A DNA stretch of 64,000 nucleotides from Bedellia somnulentella (GCA_963576735.1 OY755183.1:11737213-11801212), one strand, 5' to 3'. Positions 22,866-34,335 are shown, numbered from the stretch's first letter. Numbers and translations are program-made. Notes: a model not told the origin generated them from the sequence alone.

Positions 22866-24342
22866 TTCATTTCATAACCTATCAGTTTTAAGGCAAATCG
22901 TCACTATACTCCTTGAGCTATGTAAGTTATAATTATAACTGTTCTGTAACGGATACTTACATTTTTCAAATAATTTAAGTTCTTATAGCACACGCTTAAA
23001 TATGCAAAATCGTTGGTATTTTTCTCTGACATTCTATTTATCATTGAGTGTTTTACATTTCATTTTTAATTATCAAGCAACCTTAAGATTGTTTTTCTTA
23101 CAAAGGGGAGCCGGAGACTAGTTATTTATTCTCAAAATCTTTTCCTTGAAAAAATATTAAAAATTTGAACTATACATTTGATTATCTTTTAATTGTAGTA
23201 ATCTTCAAAATATTATAATAAATTGTTTACCTACCTGCCAAAGAGATTGTAATACCTCTTCTTCTAAGACTTCTGCTAGGAATACTTTTGGAGTAAAATA
23301 AAAAATAAAGCAGTTTTGTGAAACTTTTACAAGACTTATTTTCATTTATGGCAAAATATTATATTTTCCTTAAATTCATTGTAAGAGAAAAGCGTGGGCA
23401 CAGTTCAGCGACTTAGTGTCATCCCCAGCTTGAAATGGGGAATTTAATTTTTATAGCCATATATCACATTTCCTTTGCTTTTAATATTATTTCATAGTTG
23501 TCTAGCGACGCACACCCACGGGTACGAAGAAATGAGGGTAGTTTGTTTGAGACGATGGAAAATTATAGTTTATGTCTTTGTTCACTTGACTCCTGAAGTA
23601 ATTTGTTCAGATAGATGGAAACATGCGTGGGCGGGCAGACGTCTGCAAGTGCATCGATTATATTAAAAGCGCAGAGACCTGGCTCTTCTGTCTATTTATT
23701 TTTTACATGTTCAAGGGTATGCTATGATAGAATGGGAATAATCAGACTTTTCGAAATACATAAAAAAACTTGAACATGCATTCATCATCATCATCATCAT
23801 GCATGCATCAAAAGTTTTATAGGCACGTCACAGAATAGATAGAACGAGTTTATTTTAATATAGTACATATAAAAATCTTTAACAAGCAATAAAACAACAC
23901 TATTGCTATTTTATACCACAATACTGCTTCATGACTCTCTATCTGCGACATCATGCGACATGGATCACAATATTCATTCACAATTAAAGATGACCTTATC
24001 ACACAAGACAGTCATTTTGATGACAAAGTTAAATATGAGTGAATGAACTAACAAAACATGTTGAGCAAACGCCAAGCAGCCTTTGGACTTTGTCCCTGCA
24101 TCGTGTTTAAAGTGCTATTAAAAGGAAATCAAATTTCGATTTCGTAATTAAAATTTGGGTAAACAGCGAAAACTTGCATTCCATAATTACTTTACACGTG
24201 TTTCAAAACAATGGTTTATTCCTTCACTGATACATTCATATAAAATAATGTAGTATTCATTCATAACTTTAAAGGAATAACTTAGAATTCATACTATAAT
24301 TTTTCATTTCTTAAGTTTTGGCATGGTAATACATAACATAGA
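22866..24342. other. Intergenic with short (ATC)n tract
   Basis: A simple ATC repeat lies at about 23784-23800. Nothing else assignable. Confidence 0.5.
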
Positions 24343-24548
24343 ACATACATACTCACGGCTTTGCGTCCCTAGAAGGGGTAGCCAAAGCTTCGATAGCAAA
24401 ATCCTTAGCCATTTTTGGAAGTTGTATTGGAAAATACGAGTATTGTAAATCAAAGGTTTTCCGTAATGGGTCTCCACATTGCCTAAAAATCACATAAAAG
24501 GCCCCAAAACCTACCGGGAGAAAGGGAGTTATGCCTTTCTAAGCCAGT
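24343..24548 (-). mobile_element. SINE-A, diverged
   Basis: CATACATACTCACGGCTTTG, CTAGAAGGGGTAGCCAAAGC, TGGGTCTCCACATTGCC and TTATGCCTTTCTAAGCC in order. Confidence 0.8.
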
Positions 24549-26855
24549 AATAGTAATGTTGCAGGACGTAATTTCTTTTTTTAAAGATTCTCATATGCAA
24601 AGACGACAACAAAGAACTTTAAACTAGGAGGAGTGGAAGTCGAAAATAATAAAACGGCGAAATAAAAATCCCAAACTACTTTTGTCTTAAAACAATAATC
24701 TTTCGGGTCTAATTATCTGACGGAATTCGGAGATTTTCAAATAGCAAAATCGCTCAATTTAAGTAGCGATTCACATCTTCCAAAAGTGGCTAGTGAATAT
24801 CTGATCAGGAGCTCTACCTATATGCACCCTGCCAATAAAATGCCGATAAAACCGAGAATTGTAGCTTCAGCCAATATGAAATACTTGTTTCAAATCAGAC
24901 CATATATTATACTTATTGTTTAATTTAAAAAAATATCTCAAACGAAAGGCTGAATCAAATGAACTTACCATAATCAAGGATAATTTGGACATAGTCCCCC
25001 TCCTGGAGTATTGCTAATTGGTTCAAATAAAATTTCGAATAAATCGAATGAATTTAGGTGATTAAAGCCAGCAATGCTACCAAACTGGGTTTAAATTGAA
25101 TTTGTGAACACCCTCACACCGAAAACATTTAAACGCACCTCCGCTAGACTATGGATGCAGTTTTGTCTTTCAGTTTTTTCTGGTAACTAAATTGTAATAT
25201 ATAAAAATCTCAATGTTCTACTAAGGCTTTAAAAATATGTGAATGTGGATTATTTAATTACAAGTATGATTCTAAGTCGGACTAATCTTAGTACTAATCA
25301 AAACAAAAAACGATTTTGGAAGTAAATAAATAGTCTTATGAAGTATGTTTGAGTTTATATAGTACCCTATAAATTAAAAAAAAAAATATTTAAGAAACTC
25401 AAAACACCAGAAATAATATACCAGGATCTTTAACTTTGCTGGTATGAATTCATGGAAGTATTGTAGCCCATAATGCGTTGAAAGAATGTCCGTGACCCCA
25501 CAAAAGAGTTCAACGCAGCAACGCAAACTCCGTGGAGACTGGAAAGCTATTAAACCTAGGAAAAAATAGCAAACAGGTTTTAGATCAGCAATTATATAAA
25601 TTTTGTGTCTTACTACAAGAAAGACAATCAGAATTGTATATTGTACATTTTTGATATAAATCCCGTTGAATAATTAGAATGTTTTGTTCATGAAAACCTC
25701 ATGTGGAGATTATTACTTAGGAATTAGTAAACCCATTGATACAAAATTGGTTTCTATGGTTTCATAATACTTCCCAACATATCTTGACAATGTTGCTTTA
25801 CCTTTTTTTTATTTCCGTTTTGATGATCCACGGACAAAAAGCCTCCCATTTAAAAAATAACTTGATAGATCGAGGAGGGGAACCAACTTAATTGTTAAAT
25901 ATCCTAAAAGTCACAAAATACTCTTATTTTTTACCTACTGGGGAAGTGTTTTATTTCTACGAATCAAAATAACATGCATTATTGCAAGTATAAACTTGAA
26001 CATTATAAATGATTTATATAATTGCCGAGGGAATACATGTCGTTTTGAACAGTCATCTGAATGTATACCAAACATATTTCATAACAACTCAAAACTAAAA
26101 AAAACTCTTACCTTCTGGTACACTATAAGGCAGATCATCGTAAAACACATAAAAGATAAGCTCCTAGCGCTTAGAAAGGTACCGTTAAACACTATCCCTT
26201 TTTGTTATTATTTTAAGTTACTTGAGTCAAAAGCAAAACTTTAAAGACACTAGGTTATATGAATAGACCTCATTTACTTGACAAAAGAGCTCATTACTTT
26301 TGTACCTCCCGAAGGATCGAACCAACTTCAAACTGAGATAAAACTAAGTAGATTTTGCTTTAAGTAGAATTGCGTTTCCAACAAATGCTAGGTTTTTCTG
26401 CTTTTTTTTACAAACTAAGCGGCAAAAATAAAATAAAGTATATATTTTCAACACAACTGACTAAATTCTCAAGGTGTAAATAAGTGAAAGCAAATTTAAA
26501 GAGATTTTTTTCTCTTAGTTAAGAGAATAATCTGTTGTTTGTGCAGTGGCAGTGTCACTTCGCAATTCGAGGGTTTTGTATGCAACAGCTGCAATATTGA
26601 TCATTTAAGAAAATTATAATTATTGTAAAGTCGTAATTACAATATAGAAACAAATGCAACAGTATTACATATATGATTGAACATTATTGATTTAATACAT
26701 TATATTATTATTGATACAAATCAAAAATTTATTGCCGCAACGCTAATTAAATGTTTATTTCTGGATTCGGCGTGAATCCTAATAAAAAACTAATATAGCA
26801 CGTTCATCTTAAAACAAGTAAAACGATCGTATTTTTTTTTATAAATAAGTAAAAA
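24549..26855. other. Intergenic with minor repeat fragments
   Basis: A plus-strand SINE-A remnant at about 24777-24820 (CTTCCAAAAGTGGCTAGTG) and a SINE-D tail fragment at about 25684-25722 (TTTTGTTCATGAAAACCTCA, GATTATTACTTA). The rest is AT-rich with no gene signal. Confidence 0.5.
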
Positions 26856-27158
26856 GGAATGTTGAGGTGGTTTGGGCACATAGAGGGGATGGATGAAAAT
26901 AAAGTAGCGAAAGAGATATATATAGCCAATGTGGATGGGAATGTTAGCAGAGGACGGCCTCTTAAAACGTTTCTTGACCAGATAGAAAACGTTCTTATAA
27001 AGGCGGGGGTCCGAAGTGAGAAGAATAAAAGAGCATGTATGAGAAGGATACTGAATGTAAGGGAAGCAAGAGAGGTTTGTCAAGATCGTACTAAGTGGCG
27101 ATCGATAGTCTCTGCCTACCCCAATGGGAATAATGGGCGTGAGTATAAGTAAGTAAAA
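26856..27158 (+). pseudogene. RTE-type LINE, longest RT C-terminal ORF fragment
   Basis: The frame at 26859-27152 keeps 97 codons: LRWFGHIEGMDENKVAKEIY, RGRPLKTFLDQIE, KNKRACMRRILNVREAREVC and DRTKWRSIVSAYPNGN. This is the region after the thumb of RTE-type endonuclease/reverse transcriptases, where a zinc-knuckle-free basic tail precedes the 3' end. It ends at GGGCGTGAGTATAAGTAAG. It lacks the endonuclease and catalytic RT domains. The open frame and high similarity to sibling fragments suggest a fairly young 5'-truncated insertion. Confidence 0.88.
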
Positions 27159-27639
27159 AGAAAATACTTAACCATTAGCAAAATATCCAGAGAAGTTTGT
27201 GTCAAATATTTTTCCGCTGTTCTCAGTAAATTACAATATTGGAAGCATATATTATTTCTACATCTTCCTTGCAGCGTTCACATCATAAAATTTAATTAAT
27301 CCTTCATAATAATTCTTAAAATTTACATAATATATTTTAATTAAGAGTACCAATTTTAATGAACCGAAGCCCACCTTTAATTGCTCCAAAGTTTTAATTC
27401 GTTTTAGTCATAAATATTTGCAATACATAAAGTGTGGAATATTCTAGATCACATTTATATTATAACTGCGTTGTGTTTTAATTTGAATATGGGTTCAAAC
27501 TATTTACTGGTAAATAAATTATTTCGGTTCGTTTAAAATGTAGAGTTCTATTAATAAAAAACTGAAATGTAGAGTCAGTTCAAATTTTGTTTTTTCTTTA
27601 AAAAGATATTGATAATATTTTAATATTATATAACTGACA
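27159..27639. other. AT-rich spacer
   Basis: No supported feature. Confidence 0.5.
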
Positions 27640-27760
27640 TACATGTACTCGATGCTTTGAATCCCAAAAAGGTGTAGTCAGAGCTTTAAAAATTCAGACC
27701 CAATAATCGCTAAAAAAAACTCCAATACCCTTCGTCATACCAGCGTCTTTTACGACACAT
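27640..27760 (-). mobile_element. SINE-A, internally deleted
   Basis: ACATGTACTCGATGCTTTG, AAAAAGGTGTAGTCAGAGC, then ACCCAATAATCGC and CTCCAATACCCTTCGTC. Abuts another copy. Confidence 0.7.
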
Positions 27761-27762
27761 AC

Positions 27763-27983
27763 GGCTGTAATTCCCTAGAAGGGGTAGCCAGAGCCAAGGA
27801 ATTATAAATTCCTCAGCCACTTTTGGAAGTTGCGTGGGGAAAAGATGGTGAAATAAAGTTTTTGGTGATGGGTCTCCAACCGCATCGCCAAAAAATCCCT
27901 TAAAAGCCCCATTACCGTTAGTCACCTCTTACGACACCCGTGGAAGACATTGGTTTATGCTATTCGAAGCCAACATTACAGAG
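27763..27983 (-). mobile_element. SINE-A, near full-length
   Basis: ACGGCTGTAATTCCCTAGAA to GCTATTCGAAGCCAACATTAC. Directly downstream of the previous copy, so the pair is head-to-tail, probably one inserted into the tail of the other. Confidence 0.85.
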
Positions 27984-28789
27984 AGTTACCTTTACCTTAT
28001 TGTTATTTTGTCGTATTAAAATGTATGCAATGTCTCTAGCGAAACGATGACGTCAACAATGGTGATCGTGGACCGGTTCCAAGTTCTGAGAGAGATCTCA
28101 GCCTGGGGGAAACCCTGATCAAGCTATAAAACTAAACAAGCATTTATTTAATAGAGTAAAATTAAAAGAAAATGTACCAGTCAAAAGATTTGTTCAAGAT
28201 AGAGCTCCAAACTAGAGTTTTCATAAAAACTCAAAAAAGGATTATTTTGATACAGCGGATATTAGCGGAACTTATTAAAATCAAATCTAATATTTAAATT
28301 TATCGGTCTGACTTTTTACCTTATACTAATCAACTCTGATACGCTCATGTAATTTTTAGCAATAATTAAGATCATTACGTAATTGTACAATACATACCTA
28401 TATATACTTACAATTTTTAATTTTATGAAAGCAAATCTAAAGCTTGGGATTAATAACGTGTTTCTGTATTTATAGTGGTAATACCTTTTTAAACGGTGGA
28501 AAACTATGATCTCTATGATTGTTTCTTTGCACAAGGACAAGATTGTTAGCAGGTGGTTTTACCAAAGTGTTTGTTTGTAAGAAATCATTATAAATGTATT
28601 TCTACGAATTAATTATTGTATATCTATAAAACATGTTTGTGTTACCGGATTCTTTGTAAGTTCAGCAAACGCAGCCAATTTTCGATGGCAACGCTCAGCT
28701 CGGAATTCATTTCGCCACAAAAAGTATCATGTTTCAGTCTGGCACTATAGGTAGCCCGTATGCATACCAACCGATTGCATTTAGTATTT
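27984..28789. other. Intergenic, nothing recognised
   Basis: No supported feature. Confidence 0.5.
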
Positions 28790-29000
28790 ATTTATATGCT
28801 GCGTTGGCTCCGGGTTTCTCGGGCCATAGGAGGGGGCACTTACTACGTGATTAAGATGGCAGGCGCCCCCCGCCCCGCGAGTACGGGCGGGTTTCCTCGT
28901 CCCCGCTCCTCACGGCCACTCACTACGCACGACACGGTTTCGTAGTGCCGCCGCCGCCGCCTCCGCCCGCGCGCTCACTCCACCCGCCAGTCAGTCGCGC
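28790..29000 (+). promoter_or_regulatory. CpG-rich promoter-like island
   Basis: GC and CpG content rise sharply in an AT-rich background, with (CCG)n at about 28948-28960. TCAGT at 28991-28995 (CAGTCAGTCGCG context) matches the arthropod initiator. No TATA box is seen. It is the strongest promoter-like region and lies upstream of the Ataxin-1 exons on the same strand. The assignment to that gene is inferred from position. Confidence 0.5.
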
Positions 29001-29270
29001 CGCGACCCGCGCTCACCGAGCATATCTTGTCCGTATTCAGCCGATGCTCATTTTTGATCTCTTCACTTTAATTAACACCTAGTAAAAATTGACGCGAGTG
29101 ATAAACTTAAACGAACTTTCAGTCGTGTGCACACTAAGAAGCCTACGCATAAAAATAAGGAAATACCGCCAGCCAGGCGACTCGGATGAGATCTTCTAGT
29201 GAATATTGTAGAGAGTTGCTGCGCCCTGTGATGCAGCATTCGTGACCGTCTTGCAACAGTGACACAAAAC
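28993..29270 (+). other. Atx-1: Candidate 5' non-coding first exon of Atx-1
   Basis: Sequence downstream of the initiator runs to a consensus donor (AAAAC/GTAAGA) at 29271 and contains no long open frame. The Atx-1 acceptor at 54821-54823 has only nine bases before the first ATG, so at least one upstream non-coding exon is needed, and this is the best candidate. A second possible donor is ATAAG/GTGAGA at 29652. The implied first intron is about 25.6 kb. RNA evidence would decide. Confidence 0.4.
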
Positions 29271-31257
29271 GTAAGAACCTATGTTTACAGTGTTCATTCT
29301 AGCTGCTCTCGTGCTTTGGGTGCCTTCCTATTAGCATGGCGCATACGAGTGGATTTATTTTCGTCTTGTTAAGGTAGTGTGGGTGCGAGGAAGGTGGGCC
29401 AGTGTGCGCTGCGGTGTGTCGGTGTGCCCCGCGCGTGTGTGCGACTGGTTCCGTGTCCACGAGACGTTCCTGCTTTATTTAGGTTGTTTCTGAGCGCCAG
29501 GTTCAGCTCTACAACTCTACCACTCGACACTTTACGTCACCTTCCGCTGCCAATGTCAACCGTTTCATATTTTCCTTCTACTCTGCACTCAAATTGCCTT
29601 CATCATTGTTTCAACTAGTATTACAAATCAAGTTAAGTCACTGTTCATAAGGTGAGATTCTTATTGCAAATGATAAATAAAGCAATGACTTAATAATGTA
29701 TTTTCGCTTTATCGATTCTGATTATTTTGTGGCACGTTTGTTTGATAAAAATGGCTATTATAAAATGTGTAGGAAAAATACTAGGGATTGCTCGCCGATA
29801 CCGGCATACATAACATTGTATTGATAAACTATGACCCGCCTGCCTCGAATGGCCCGATTGAATGTGCTCTACTAATGCTAGCAATTCGCTAATATTATTT
29901 CGTCTAAAACTTATAAGTAGAGAAAAACTAAATGTTCTTTTTAATCGGAATAACTTACTAACTTATTTTATTATTATGGCAAGAAGAATTTGACATAATT
30001 AACTTGTGATTTTCTAAACGCATTGTTAATTTAATCCTACTCTTAAAATCCGACACTTAATAGCTTAGAGATACTGCTTTAGAGAGCAAAACAAAACAAA
30101 TTGAACAACCATTTAACTAAACACTATAATTAGTCTAAAATCTGCGGGAGTTATGATAAATGAAATTAAATGGTTATCTATAGCGGCTGCTAATTGTTAA
30201 CAAAGATAAACCGGTTGCAAACAAAACAATAAAGTATGTTTGAGTCGCTCGTGAGTGTCGCATGTTGTGTGTCTCATATATGTCAAAAGGTTAGCCGAGC
30301 TATCAGATACTGCCGCAGCCGCAGATTAAAATACCTCTGCTTTATTTTTGTGAACAGCTGTCTGAAGTCTGATAAAAACTTGGATGGTCGAAAAGGTAGA
30401 GTCTTTTTAATATGTACTAGACTGTTTTTTTGATAAAAGGTAGCTTTGATGGACATAATAATCATAATTTATATTTTAACTTATCACACTATAAAAATGC
30501 CATGGTAATATGCCAATAACTACAATATTTTACCATTAATATATGTAGAGCCTAACCGAGTACATTTTTAACTATATAAATACCTTAACAGTTTCTTAGC
30601 AATAGCTTTTACTGAGTATAATTAACTTAAAATTTTATCAGTGTACCACTAGTATGCTAGTATTAACCTTGTATTTGTTTATTTTTGATGTTCTATACTC
30701 TACATAGGCATTATACAAACAAAAGCTCCACATTTAAGTCATGCTACTTTACATAACATTTAAATGAAACGTTATAAAAATCTAAAATATATTCTATTTG
30801 ACTACGTATGTGATTTATATAAGATGGCTGTTCGTCTTTCTATACTATCATATTCATGACTATTTTCCAAAGAGGTAGACAGATATTTACACATTCAACA
30901 GCAAAACTCTTTATTAGCACAGATGTTTTTTATGACTTTCAAATCACCACAAACTGACCTTTTAAATAAATAGCGTAATTAACATTAACCCTAAATGTTT
31001 AATTCCCAACTTTTAATGAACCTCGTTTTAAATAGAACAAAAGCCTTAATTAATCTCCAGTTCGTAAGTATTGTTAATATAGAAGTTATGCAAATTTTTC
31101 GTGATTATTGAAATTTAGTTTTGTAAAAACATTTATGATGAATTGATTGATTGATTATCGTGCTTATTGACTGTCGAAAGTTAATTCCTTTTGTGTGTAT
31201 ACAAAGTATAAAATACCTGTTCTACTTTCATATGCAACCGTTTTCAAAATCATAACA
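29271..31257. other. Probable intron sequence
   Basis: Starts GC-rich to about 29560, then AT-rich with no recognisable gene or repeat. An open frame at 29379-29618 reflects GC-rich composition. Confidence 0.4.
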
Positions 31258-31450
31258 TCTATATATAAAAAAGAGGTGTTACACTATTTATAACTCAAGA
31301 ACGGATGAACCGATTTGGCTGAAAATTGTTAGAGAGGTAGCTTAGAACCAGAAAAAGGACATAGGATATATATCATCATGCTAAATATCGTTGGGGGTAA
31401 GCAGAATAAAAACTTAACACCATCCGTGCGAAGCCGGGTCGGACCACTAG
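31258..31450 (+). mobile_element. Mini-Helitron, 193 bp
   Basis: Begins TCTATATATAAAAAAGAGG after A31257. It carries GAACCGATTTGGCTGAAAATT-type internal sequence and ends with the hairpin-bearing CCGTGCGAAGCCGGG then CTAG before T31451. Complete termini, no coding capacity. Confidence 0.9.
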
Positions 31451-31550
31451 TTATAAATAAAAACAAATAGTGCTTTGCTCGGAAAATACCACGCATATTT
31501 CAGTAAAGATCAATATAGCAAATGTAGGATTTTTATGTTAGTAAGGTTGT

Positions 31551-31756
31551 AGGTAGTGCCAGCTTCGCACGGGTAGTATTATCGATCAAATATCTTAGAT
31601 TTCTTCGAGAGACTAAGCGAGATAATAAATATGAGTGCCTAGTGTAGCTTTCTAGTTGTGAAAGAAATTCATGATCGGTTCAATACTTCCAAAAATTCGC
31701 CCTTGCAAACAAAAATCAAAGTTACAAATTTTACCTCTTTACAATGTTAGTAAAGA
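31551..31756 (-). mobile_element. Small Helitron, ~205 bp, degraded 3' end
   Basis: The minus-strand 5' end is TCTTTACTAACATTGTAAAG, preceded by A. It runs through TTTGTTTGCAAGGGCGAATT and ends near CTACCCGTGCGAAGCTGG. The terminal CTAG is lost. It lies 100 bp from the previous element, tail to tail. Confidence 0.75.
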
Positions 31757-32620
31757 TTGCAAATCAAATCTTCAAAAACACGGGAATGTTTAAATGTAGA
31801 TTTTCTCACGACAGCCGCCGTTCTAATTGTGGAGTGTCAATATTTAAAATTGCTCGGTTTACGTGTATACTTTTGTGAAATTTGAACTTGGTGGTCACAC
31901 GAGGCGGCTGCATCGGTTTTGTTCTCACCGTGATGGTGACACCCAAACTTTATTCGAGGTAAAATTTCGTTGTATTAAAGTTTAGCAGGTTAATAAATTT
32001 GATTACCAAAGGGGGTACCAAATGTAATACTATATGTTAATTTTATATTCTATAAATATGTATGAAAACTTAAAAACTCTTTTTATTATTAACTTGTTCA
32101 AATATATATATTTATAGGTACCTACTACCGTTTTTATTTTGGCGTTTTAATAACCGTATTATAAATAATGAAACCTTAACCCAAGCACCATCATAAGGCA
32201 ATTAAAAATTGCTGTTTTTAAGCATTTTATTTAATCATTCCTTTTGATTAAATTCCTTAACATGAATATACAGAAAAAATACGTTCAATAAAAGTTACCG
32301 AAAGAGCTTACCATATTCAGTCAACCAACAAACCTGAATTATTTATTCGGATAATAAATTTAAAACATAATTACATATAATACACACAAGAACTACAACT
32401 GTTTTAGACAGCATCAACAGTCTGGCATAGTAAAACTCATATATCAAACCAGCTTGTTCCTATTAATACCACGAAAACATAGTAATTTGCGCTTATGACA
32501 AATATGCAATCATAAAGTAGTCATATAACATTAATTCCGTGACAGTCAGACAAAATAATATGCTATAATGTAAGTTGATAGACGGTTTCTTGTAGCTACT
32601 TTGTTAGTCACTGTTGTAGC
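31757..32620. other. Probable intron, nothing recognised
   Basis: AT-rich, with no supported feature. Confidence 0.5.
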
Positions 32621-32628
32621 GAATTTGC

Positions 32629-32658
32629 CAAGGATACTCTACACTAGGGATCGGCCCT
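32629..32658 (+). repeat. Left terminal inverted repeat of P-like element 1
   Basis: 30 bp, pairs with 34306-34335 with one mismatch (position 19, G versus T). Confidence 0.95.
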
Positions 32659-32978
32659 GTGGTACTATATCTTTATAACGTTATGTAAATAATAATCATA
32701 TCGCAACAGAAATATTCCATATGCCGTTTTCTCTTTCTAACCTTCCGAGCTTAACCTTTTGAAAAAGAGAGCAATACATGTTTCCTTTTTATTGTTTATG
32801 GCAAAATTTCGTCAAGACGTTTCGATTATGATAGCGCGTACCTAGATCGGCCAACTTAAGTGCCATTTGATCTGTCAAGTTGCTTTGTAAACAAAAGTGT
32901 TGATTGCGTTTATTGTGTTTTGGACATTGATTTATCAAGTTTTAGACCAAAAAATTGCACAGGCAATATAAGTGCACA

Positions 32979-33603
32979 ATGCCTTGTTGCTCTATTAAAG
33001 ATTGTGGCGCCCGTAATAGCGAAAATCAGCCTCAATTAACTTTGCACAAGTAAGTAATTATTTTCTTTCTTTTCACTTCGGTCAAGTGTATTTTTTTGGT
33101 GTATTTCATGCTTCCTCGATGTGATCAGAGGAAACTTCATGATCATTGTAATATTTTCGCCATAAAAGGCTTAGTTTTCATGATTTCTTCCAAAATTATT
33201 TCCTCTCATTGTTTACCTAGTGATGTGAAACACCGATCATTTAGTATTATCGATGTTTAAGTACTATCAGATTCGGTTTAAGTTGGTTGGTAGGTTTACC
33301 TATTAAAAATCTAAATGCCTTCCAAAATGTAGGTAACATTATTTTTATAGTTTACACTTTTCTTCACATTTGTTACTTTGAGGTGGTTATTGATTACTAA
33401 AATTAAATAATTTCAGGTGTCCTACAAGTGAAGCACGGAGAAGAAAGTGGCTTGATGGTATTGGCTTTGAAAACATCAACTATCGTCATAAAAATTGGCA
33501 TTGCATGAAGAAAAATGGTATGGTTTATCATAAAAAAATCACGAATGAAAAGGTTTCATTCAGAACGTGTTATAACAAATTGACGTTATTTAAAAATGAA
33601 TAA
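32979..33603 (+). CDS. THAP-domain fragment protein, 85 aa, two exons, inside P-like element 1
   Basis: Exons 32979-33049 and 33417-33603, with a 367-bp GT-AG intron (CACAA/GTAAGT, TTTCAG/GTGTCC) splitting codon 24 after its second base. The product starts MPCCSIKDCGARNSE. C4-x4-C9 are the first two zinc ligands of a THAP finger. H23, P26 and W35 (LHKCP, RRRKWLDGIG) match the invariant HxxP and W positions. C53 stands at the usual third-ligand distance, but the fourth ligand is missing: the CxxH motif reads CMKK, and the C-terminal AVPTIF box is absent. A THAP normally spans about 80-90 residues and is followed in P transposase by coiled-coil and catalytic parts, all lost here. AATAAA overlaps the stop codon at 33599-33604. 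It could be a repressor-like truncated product or a dying ORF; no intact zinc site is visible. Confidence 0.72.
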
Positions 33604-33710
33604 ATGTGACATTTTTAATTTAAATACGTTGTTTTTTTAGTATTTATTTGTACGATCTTGCAATATAAGTCAAGCACAGCATCAATATTTTGTTGTACGT
33701 GTACGACAAC

Positions 33711-33931
33711 TGTGTAGTGTCGGCTTAGAATAGCACTACCCCATTTCTTCCGGTGGGTGTACGTAAGAGGCGACTAACTGACTGGGCGATGCGGTTGGAC
33801 ACCCATCACCAACAACCTTTATTTTACCAACTTCTCCCACTCAACTTCCCAAAGGTGGCTGAGATATTTGTCATTCCTTAGCTCTGGCTACCCCATCTAG
33901 GGATTTATAGCCGTAAGTAAGTATATGTAAT
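33711..33931 (+). mobile_element. SINE-A inside P-like element 1, 12-bp target duplication
   Basis: From TGTAGTGTCGGCTTAGAATAGC to GCCGTAAGTAAGTATATGTA, with an internal deletion around TAACTGACTGGGCGATG. GTGTACGACAAC is duplicated at 33699-33710 and 33932-33943. It postdates the DNA transposon. Confidence 0.92.
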
Positions 33932-34305
33932 GTGTACGACAACCGATTTAAAGTCGTCCTTGAGCATATGACACCCATGATTAATATCACTGAACCACTG
34001 ATCGATGCACTGCTTTTAACTTACCCCACGCCAAAAATTGTAATAAATTATCGCTCGAAAATGTTCATGAGTTAAATCCATGGTGATGTGTGATCCATGG
34101 TGGTGAAACGAAGGTTTAAATCTGGTCTTAAAATATCTAGATCTAATTTAAAAGTATTTGCCCACTGTTGAAATAAATTATTTCTACATAAACATGTTGG
34201 CAAATTTATCGATATTTTTCTATTCTGATTCTTGCATATACAACCCTAGGTCAGCCATTTTAAGTGCCAATAGGCCACGCCCCCTGCTACGCTCCGAGAG
34301 TGTTT

Positions 34306-34335
34306 AGGGCCGATCCATAGTGTAGAGTATCCTTG
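34306..34335 (-). repeat. Right terminal inverted repeat of P-like element 1
   Basis: Complement of 32629-32658 with one mismatch. Followed directly by the GAATTTGC duplication. Confidence 0.95.

Larger units (their letters stand above)
32629..34335 (+). mobile_element. P-superfamily-like DNA transposon with THAP-only gene (1707 bp)
   Basis: Bounded by 30-bp terminal inverted repeats with one mismatch, starting CAAGGATACTCTACACTA, and flanked by a perfect 8-bp duplication GAATTTGC (32621-32628 and 34336-34343). An 8-bp duplication, TIRs of about 31 bp and an enclosed THAP domain together are the marks of P elements; hAT elements share the 8-bp duplication but use BED fingers. It encodes only an N-terminal THAP fragment. 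The catalytic RNase-H-like and GTP-binding regions of a P transposase are absent, so it is non-autonomous. A SINE-A copy inserted later at 33711-33931. Direct subterminal repeats (GCCA..TTAAGTGCCA) lie at 32850-32865 and 34253-34269. Confidence 0.85.

Noticed and set aside
23784..23800. CRISPR-like or regulatory repeat at the (ATC)n tract
   Set aside because: A simple trinucleotide microsatellite in eukaryotic DNA.
32629..34335. hAT element, because of the 8-bp duplication
   Set aside because: The enclosed domain is THAP and not a BED finger, and 30-bp TIRs are longer than the usual hAT ends. P superfamily fits better, though no catalytic domain is present to prove it.
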